Shown here: positions 34,566-38,844 of the stretch, piece by piece
Position numbering within the stretch: the stretch's first letter is position 1
Layout of the letters: the number at the start of each line of letters is the position of its first letter
NCBI GenBank assembly: GCA_903920065.1
Contig: CAIXKQ010000005.1
Coordinates: forward strand, 1-38,844
Origin: an uncultured Actinomycetes bacterium
GTDB taxonomy: Bacteria > Actinomycetota > Actinomycetes > Nanopelagicales > Nanopelagicaceae
Direction of reading: 5' to 3'
Length of the DNA: 38,844 nucleotides
Position numbers and translations under genes: made by a program
Notes under the pieces: generated by a model
Told to the model about the DNA's origin: nothing
What the model saw: only the letters and a program-made list of their open reading frames with translations
Database searches by the model: none

Positions 34566-35354
34566 ATGAGTACCAATCGCGTTCTAGAGCTACGTGATGT
34601 CTCTGTCCGACGTGGCCAGAAGAACATTTTGGGACCGCTCAATTTCGCGATAGCCCCAGGCGAGCGATGGGTAGTCCTCGGACCAAATGGCGCCGGCAAA
34701 TCGACTCTTTTGCAAATATTGGCAACCAGAATGTTTCCCACGACTGGAACTGTATTTCTACTCGATAAGCAGCTGGGAAGAGTAGATGTCTGGGAACTTC
34801 GAACCCGGATCGGAATTTGTGGCTCTCTTATCTCCGAAGATATCCCACACGACGAGAAAGTACGAGACGTAGTACTGACTGCAGCTTATGCAATTCTCGG
34901 CCGTTGGAATGAGGCCTACGACCTATGGGATGAATCAAGAGCGGTAGCACTGCTCACAACATTTGGAGTCCGTGAGTTAGCTGATCGCGAGTATGGAACG
35001 CTGAGTGAAGGTGAACGCAAACGAGTACAAATTTCTCGTGCACTCATGGCTGACCCAGAATTGCTTCTTCTAGATGAGCCTGCCTCTGGATTAGATCTCG
35101 GTGGGCGTGAGGATCTCTTGAAGAGATTTAGTGTCTTTGCATCCAACCCGTTAGCTCCAGCATCAATTCTTGTCACCCATCACATAGAAGAAATACCTGC
35201 TGGAACTACCCACGCTCTCATTCTCAAAGATGGACTTGCGGCTGTTTCGGGTCCAATTCACGAGGTAATTACATCTGAACATATGTCTCATATCTTTGAT
35301 TTACCTATGGAAGTTAGTCACGATGGGTCGCGATTTTTTGCCCGTGCACTCTAG
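34566..35354 (+). CDS. ABC transporter ATP-binding protein, solitary
   Basis: ATPase of about 262 residues. Walker A GPNGAGKST (38-46), the signature LSEGERKRVQISRAL (about 146-160), Walker B LLLLDEPASGLDL, and the switch His in VTHHIEEI are all present, so it should hydrolyse ATP. I start it at the ATG at 34566 (MSTNRVLELRDVSV); a TTG at 34542 would add eight residues and overlie the promoter. No permease or substrate-binding gene is adjacent, so the substrate is unknown. It resembles the YlmA / ModF-like group of stand-alone ATPases. ung begins inside its 3' end. Confidence 0.88.
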   Translation: MSTNRVLELRDVSVRRGQKNILGPLNFAIAPGERWVVLGPNGAGKSTLLQILATRMFPTTGTVFLLDKQLGRVDVWELRTRIGICGSLISEDIPHDEKVRDVVLTAAYAILGRWNEAYDLWDESRAVALLTTFGVRELADREYGTLSEGERKRVQISRALMADPELLLLDEPASGLDLGGREDLLKRFSVFASNPLAPASILVTHHIEEIPAGTTHALILKDGLAAVSGPIHEVITSEHMSHIFDLPMEVSHDGSRFFARAL

Positions 35355-35964
35355 TTGGAACAGTGTTCTTAACCCGTTAGCTCCTGAGATTGAGAAGATT
35401 CTTCAGACAATCTCCAACGATGACATCGCACCAGGTAACGATCGTATATTTGCTGCTTTAGAAATGGATTTGAATTCGGTCAAATGTGTCATTGTGGGAC
35501 AAGATCCTTATCCCACCAGAGGTAATGCACATGGGCTTGCCTTCTCGGTAACACCTGATGTGCAGCCGCTGCCAGCATCACTCAGAAATATCTTTACCGA
35601 ATTAGTCAGTGATTTAGGAGTCGGGCATCCAAAGAATGGCGATCTCTCTCGATGGGTAGACCAGGGCGTTCTTCTTCTTAATCGCGTACTCACAACTAAG
35701 GTAGGTGAAAGCAACGCACACGCAGATATTGGTTGGCAGCAGATAACAGATGCGATTGCTCAAGCTGCAGCGGCACAAGGTGCCATTGCAGTTCTTTGGG
35801 GTAAGAGTGCGCAAGAAATTTCGCATCTTTTCACTCACACTATAGAAAGTGTTCACCCAAGTCCGCTTAGTGCATATCGTGGTTTCTTTGGCAGCAAGCC
35901 TTTTTCTCGTGTTAATCAAGAATTAACTCGCCGCGGAATTTCACCTATCGATTGGTCTCTCTAA
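35323..35964 (+). CDS. ung: Uracil-DNA glycosylase, family 1
   Basis: Excises uracil from DNA to start base-excision repair. It has 213 residues from the ATG at 35323. The water-activating Asp is in VGQDPYPTRGNAHGLAFSV, and the leucine-intercalation motif is HPSPLSAYRGFFGSKPFSRVN near the C-terminus. LLLNRVLTTK lies between. The start is uncertain: a TTG at 35296 gives nine more residues and a GTG at 35344 gives seven fewer. The ATG puts LPVHSSW at the usual place and overlaps the ABC gene by 32 bases. A strong hairpin follows directly after the stop. Confidence 0.93.
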   Translation: MGRDFLPVHSSWNSVLNPLAPEIEKILQTISNDDIAPGNDRIFAALEMDLNSVKCVIVGQDPYPTRGNAHGLAFSVTPDVQPLPASLRNIFTELVSDLGVGHPKNGDLSRWVDQGVLLLNRVLTTKVGESNAHADIGWQQITDAIAQAAAAQGAIAVLWGKSAQEISHLFTHTIESVHPSPLSAYRGFFGSKPFSRVNQELTRRGISPIDWSL

Positions 35965-35966
35965 AG

Positions 35967-36004
35967 CAACAAGGGCCCGCATCTTTCGATGCGAGCCCTT
36001 GTTG
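35967..36004. terminator. Bidirectional intrinsic terminator between ung and purine permease
   Basis: A near-perfect inverted repeat has arms 35967-35983 and 35988-36004 with a four-base loop TTTC. Sixteen of 17 positions pair; the exception is C35977 opposite A35994. It starts 3 bases after the ung stop and ends 12 bases before the permease stop. There is no long T-run on either strand, which is common for actinobacterial terminators. It is the only strong terminator seen in the window. Confidence 0.85.
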
Positions 36005-36016
36005 ACTAAGACTTAC

Positions 36017-37453
36017 TTATCCAACCCAATTGTTGATTGGGGAAGATAGGAAGTAGATCATAAAGAGACCGGAGACAAGAAGAAGCAGCGGATGCACCTC
36101 TTTGCGACGTCCTTGAATCACTCTAATTACTACGTGTGTAACAAAACCAGCACCGATACCCACAGAGATGTTGTAGGTAAATGGCATCAAGATGATGGTA
36201 AGAAATGCTGGAATTGCGATTCCGTAATCTTCCCAATCAATAGCCTTGATCTGCGTCATCATCAAGAAACCAACAATGACAAGTGCTGGTGTAGCAGCCT
36301 CGTAAGGAATGATTGCTACAAGGGGAGCCAAGAATGTGGTGAGCAGGAAGCAGATTCCTGTTACGACAGAGGCCAACCCAGTTCGTGCTCCTTCGCCCAC
36401 ACCAGCTGCTGATTCGATGTAGCTAGTGTTAGATGAAATGCTTCCAGCTCCACCGGCTGCTGCTGCAATAGAGTCAATCAACAAGATGCGATCATTATTT
36501 GGAATGTCGCCATTCTTATTGATCAAGCCTGATTCATGCCCAATAGCAGTAACTGTTCCGACAGTGTCGAAGAAGTCAGAAAGTAGTAGCGTGAAAACCA
36601 GAAGGATCACCGTGATGAGCGGAATGCGATCGAGTGAACCGAATAGATTAAACTGACCGAAGAGTCCGAAATCCGGTGTTCCAACGATCTTATCTGGCAT
36701 CGCCGGAACGTTTAGGCCCCAACCCTTAGGATTAACTTTCCCGGTAGCGCCATCAAAGTTTGGACCAATTTTTAGTGAGGTCTCGATGATTACGGCAACT
36801 ATTGTTGAAGTGACAATGCCGATCAGAATCGCACCCTTGACCTTCTTGATCATCAGACCGATGGTCAGAAATAGACCGAGTGCAAAGACAAGAATTGGCC
36901 AACCAACGAGTGTTCCGCCATCGCCAAGAGTTACTGGTACCGGACCAGAACCTGTCTTGCGAACGAATCCAGCATCGACTAAGCCGATGAGTGCAATGAA
37001 GAGGCCAATACCGACAGAGATTGCAACCTTAAGCTGTGCCGGAACGGCCTTAAAGACTGCAGTACGAAAGCCCGTGAGAACCAATACGGTAATGATCAAG
37101 CCTTCAAGTACGACAAGACCCATTGCATCTGCCCAAGTCATCTTAGAAGCAATTCCGACTGCTACGAATGTATTGAGACCGAGACCTGTTGCAAGCGCGA
37201 GTGGATAATTACCCACAACGCCCATCAGGATCGTAAGAATGCCAGCCATCAAAGCTGTCATCGCTGCGACGAGTGCGAGATTAGGGGCATCTCCGCCACC
37301 TAAGAATTTGCCATCCGCATCTTTTGCAAGTCCGATGATGAGTGGATTAAGGGCGACGATATACGCCATTGTGAAGAATGTGACCAGACCACCGCGAACT
37401 TCGCGACCGACCGTGGAACCACGTTCTGATATTTTGAAGTAGGTATCGAGCAT
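36017..37453 (-). CDS. NCS2 family purine permease (AzgA-like, adenine/guanine/hypoxanthine)
   Basis: Polytopic inner-membrane transporter of 478 residues, normal for the AzgA-like branch of NCS2, probably purine base:proton symport. The N-terminus GREVRGGLVTFFTMAYIVALNPLIIG (about 17-42) is diagnostic. TGLGLNTFVAVGI (about 89-101), the ALTLLLSDFFDTVGTVTAIG-like stretch near 296-312 and SSNTSYIESAAGVGEGARTGL (about 343-363) are the substrate-site segments. Some 12 or more hydrophobic helices are visible. The ATG has AGGAAGG upstream and a 66-base leader may precede it. Which base is carried cannot be told from sequence alone. It points the same way as the YczE-like gene upstream. Confidence 0.92.
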   Translation of the reverse strand: MLDTYFKISERGSTVGREVRGGLVTFFTMAYIVALNPLIIGLAKDADGKFLGGGDAPNLALVAAMTALMAGILTILMGVVGNYPLALATGLGLNTFVAVGIASKMTWADAMGLVVLEGLIITVLVLTGFRTAVFKAVPAQLKVAISVGIGLFIALIGLVDAGFVRKTGSGPVPVTLGDGGTLVGWPILVFALGLFLTIGLMIKKVKGAILIGIVTSTIVAVIIETSLKIGPNFDGATGKVNPKGWGLNVPAMPDKIVGTPDFGLFGQFNLFGSLDRIPLITVILLVFTLLLSDFFDTVGTVTAIGHESGLINKNGDIPNNDRILLIDSIAAAAGGAGSISSNTSYIESAAGVGEGARTGLASVVTGICFLLTTFLAPLVAIIPYEAATPALVIVGFLMMTQIKAIDWEDYGIAIPAFLTIILMPFTYNISVGIGAGFVTHVVIRVIQGRRKEVHPLLLLVSGLFMIYFLSSPINNWVG

Positions 37454-37519
37454 GACCGACCTTCCTAATTTTTTTAGCGAGGGTGTTTGCGACCTCGTGT
37501 GAAATGACGGCTCACAGAC
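37454..37519 (-). promoter_or_regulatory. Possible structured 5' leader of the purine permease
   Basis: This is most of the widest same-strand gap in the window (97 bases). If transcription starts near 37519, the RNA contains ACGG/CCGT and a CGAGG/CCTCG hairpin with a ten-base loop, followed by CTAAAAAAATTAG and then the AGGAAGG Shine-Dalgarno. It does not match the purine riboswitch consensus. Whether it is regulatory is unknown. Confidence 0.3.
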
Positions 37520-37525
37520 CGTGGG

Positions 37526-37531
37526 AAGATA
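37526..37531 (-). promoter_or_regulatory. -10 hexamer TATCTT of the purine permease
   Basis: TATCTT on the minus strand lies in the gap after the YczE-like gene. It is the only clear TANNNT there and would start the message about 66 bases before the permease ATG. Confidence 0.4.
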
Positions 37532-37550
37532 CGCGAACGCTAGTAGGTTC

Positions 37551-38225
37551 CTAGGCGTACTTGTGAGTTAACCGCGCCAAGATACCCAGAAAAATGGCGA
37601 CAGATTGACCTATCAAGAGGGCAAATAGGGCGGTTCCGAGCCCCACTGTGCCCCCGAGGAACCAGCCGATAATCAAGACCGTTACCTCAATGCCCATGCG
37701 CACTCGGCCTACTCGGATGCCAGTTTTGTAGTGGATACCAGTCATGGCGCCATCTCTGGGACCCCGACCGAGTCCACAGGTGATGTAGAGGGCCGAGCCT
37801 AATCCGACGAGTGCGATTCCTATGAAATCAAAGATCACGCCGATAGCAAAGTTGTTCTGCTTCGGAAAAATAATTGTTCCGACCTGAATAAAAGTTGCAA
37901 TGATGACGATATTAGAAATTGTTCCAAAACCAACGCGTTCATTAAGTGGGATCCATAGGAGCATGACGCACACGCTAATGATGAAAGTTGCCCAACCTAT
38001 ACTCAATCCAGTTTTTAGTGTGAGCCCTTGGGCAAAGACGGTCCACGGCGCATTTCCAATCCCGCCTTGAATAAGAAGTGAGTCACCTAAACCAAAAATT
38101 GCTAATCCAAAGAAAAGGATCGCAGTTCGAAGGGGTGTCAGGTCCCAAAGTCCCTTCGCAGTCCATGGAGTTATCGGGACTGTCTTATGTGGACGCAGAC
38201 TCTGGATGATAGATGCAAATTTCAC
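37551..38225 (-). CDS. YczE-like integral membrane protein
   Basis: A membrane protein of 224 residues with about five or six hydrophobic segments. It resembles the YczE/YyaS family of unknown function: LFFGLAIFGLGDSLLIQGGIGNAPWTVFAQGL (about 37-68) corresponds to the family's GxxPWDVxxxG region, and YITCGLGRGPRDGAMTGI (about 147-164) to GxGPRDxLM. The start is GTG at 38225 (MKFASIIQSLRP), chosen because TAGACT ends 6 bases upstream. It is divergent from the DUF554 gene, with overlapping -10 elements. The function is not known; family members have been linked to transport or peptide export only by context. Confidence 0.82.
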   Translation of the reverse strand: MKFASIIQSLRPHKTVPITPWTAKGLWDLTPLRTAILFFGLAIFGLGDSLLIQGGIGNAPWTVFAQGLTLKTGLSIGWATFIISVCVMLLWIPLNERVGFGTISNIVIIATFIQVGTIIFPKQNNFAIGVIFDFIGIALVGLGSALYITCGLGRGPRDGAMTGIHYKTGIRVGRVRMGIEVTVLIIGWFLGGTVGLGTALFALLIGQSVAIFLGILARLTHKYA

Positions 38226-38231
38226 TTGCTG

Positions 38232-38237
38232 AGTCTA
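38232..38237 (-). promoter_or_regulatory. -10 hexamer TAGACT of the YczE-like gene (minus strand)
   Basis: On the minus strand TAGACT ends 6 bases before the GTG at 38225. It shares two bases (TA, 38236-38237) with the opposite -10 of the DUF554 gene. Confidence 0.6.
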
Positions 38238-38241
38238 TAGT
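38236..38241 (+). promoter_or_regulatory. -10 hexamer TATAGT of the DUF554 gene
   Basis: TATAGT, close to the TATAAT consensus, ends 6 bases before the ATG at 38248. It overlaps the divergent -10 of the YczE-like gene. Confidence 0.6.
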
Positions 38242-38247
38242 GGTTAA

Positions 38248-38844
38248 ATGTTTGTAGGCCTCGGAACAGTAATCAATTTACTCACCATCATCGTAGGTGC
38301 TGGTATTGGAATCGCCTTAGGTGGTCGATTACCTAAGAGATCGCAGAAGATGATTACCGATGTTTTGGGACTTATCACCCTATTGGGTGCCACCTCTGCG
38401 TTGTTGCCGTTATGGTCAAGGGACTTTAAGGATTCACTTCCGGATGGATCACCCCTTCTTTTGGTTCTAGCATCCATGCTCATCGGGGGATTACTTGGTA
38501 CCGCTCTGAAGATTGAGAAAAGAGTCGAGAGCTTTGGTGAGAATCTAAGAAAGAAATTTAAGGCATCTAATGAGAGTCCCTTTGTTGAGGGGTTCGTGAG
38601 CGCATCACTTCTTTTCGTTATTGGCCCGCTTGCGATCCTCGGCAGCGTCAGCGATGGCATGTCTCAAGGTTTAGATCAGTTGATTCTCAAATCTTCACTC
38701 GACTTCTTCGCGGCGATGGCATTTGCATCAACCTTGGGGATAGGCGTGATGGCATCAATTATTCCGGTAGGTATCTACCAGGGCTTCTGGACGATAATCG
38801 GATTCTTTGCCGGATCTGTCCTTGATCAATATCAAATCGATGCC
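38248..38844 (+). CDS. DUF554 family membrane protein, 3'-truncated by window end
   Basis: An open frame from ATG at 38248 runs 199 codons to the window edge without a stop. It encodes a hydrophobic protein beginning MFVGLGTVINLLTIIVGAGIG. The DUF554 (YdfK/YqgA-like) signatures are clear: FVEGFVSASLLFVIGPLAILGSVSDG (about 111-136) and LKSSLDFFAAMAFASTLGIGVMAS (about 145-168). DUF554 proteins are about 225-240 residues, so some 30-40 residues are missing. Several membrane segments separate a cytoplasmic basic stretch (about 88-106). The function is unknown. The start is supported by a leaderless -10. Confidence 0.88.
   Translation, partial: MFVGLGTVINLLTIIVGAGIGIALGGRLPKRSQKMITDVLGLITLLGATSALLPLWSRDFKDSLPDGSPLLLVLASMLIGGLLGTALKIEKRVESFGENLRKKFKASNESPFVEGFVSASLLFVIGPLAILGSVSDGMSQGLDQLILKSSLDFFAAMAFASTLGIGVMASIIPVGIYQGFWTIIGFFAGSVLDQYQIDA

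Noticed and set aside
35277-35290. SOS-box-like GAACATATGT upstream of ung
   Set aside because: Only the left half and centre match the actinobacterial LexA site (GAACN4GTTC); the right half reads GTCT. The bases also code for the conserved end of the ABC protein, so chance is a sufficient explanation.
37454-37550. Purine riboswitch before the permease
   Set aside because: The conserved aptamer loops and junction bases are absent, and the space from the likely transcription start is too short for the full aptamer plus expression platform.
38244-38660. Minus-strand open frame of 138 codons at the window end
   Set aside because: The plus strand encodes a clear DUF554 protein over the same bases with a good promoter; the minus frame is its shadow.

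Overview
The window reads as a chromosomal segment of a streamlined actinobacterium. The evidence is an actinobacterial mIHF domain next to guanylate kinase, a BldD-type regulator beside nusB/efp/pyrR, a helicase-motif-less PriA, a PGKGP-type EF-P, long-form HisG, and tandem-ACT SerB. By eye the base composition is moderate (not GC-rich). Gaps between genes sum to only about 0.7 kb, so roughly 98% is coding. This fits the freshwater acI group (Nanopelagicales, Planktophila-like), but that placement is an inference from gene content and compactness. No mobile element, CRISPR array, tRNA or rRNA was seen, and no gap exceeds 125 bases.

Layout. 1-5.9 kb: aminoacyl-tRNA synthetases hisS (5' cut by the window edge), aspS and alaS, with a small DUF948-like membrane protein between. 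5.9-12.9 kb: ruvX, mltG and a shikimate block (aroE, a solitary prepilin-peptidase-like gene, aroC, aroK, aroB, aroQ) running into efp and nusB. 12.9-13.4 kb: a BldD-like gene on the minus strand. 13.5-23.1 kb: a complete-looking de novo pyrimidine operon, pyrR-pyrB-pyrC-carA-carB-pyrK-pyrD-pyrF, with nearly every junction overlapping or within 2 bases and a PyrR-type RNA hairpin just before the pyrR Shine-Dalgarno. 23.1-33.3 kb: an mIHF-guanylate kinase fusion, rpoZ, coaBC, metK, priA, def, fmt, rsmB, rpe, hisE, hisG. 33.3-38.8 kb: mixed orientation, with serB (-), an ABC ATPase (+), ung (+), a strong bidirectional terminator, a purine permease (-), a YczE-like membrane protein (-) and a DUF554 protein (+, cut by the window end).

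How the genes work together. The shikimate block supplies chorismate. The pyr operon makes UMP from bicarbonate, glutamine and aspartate except for the pyrE step, which is absent here. The fused mIHF-GMK, rpoZ, coaBC and metK form the nucleoid, nucleotide and cofactor set found next to pyrF in many actinobacteria. def, fmt and rsmB serve translation initiation and rRNA modification.

The most notable signals are the mIHF-GMK fusion; a regular TANNNT - 6 bases - start codon arrangement at eleven genes, which implies widespread leaderless transcription; a consensus PyrR binding hairpin in the pyr leader; a BldD homologue retaining the c-di-GMP signature; two back-to-back or overlapping divergent -10 pairs; and two convergent gene pairs whose stop codons abut as TAATTA.
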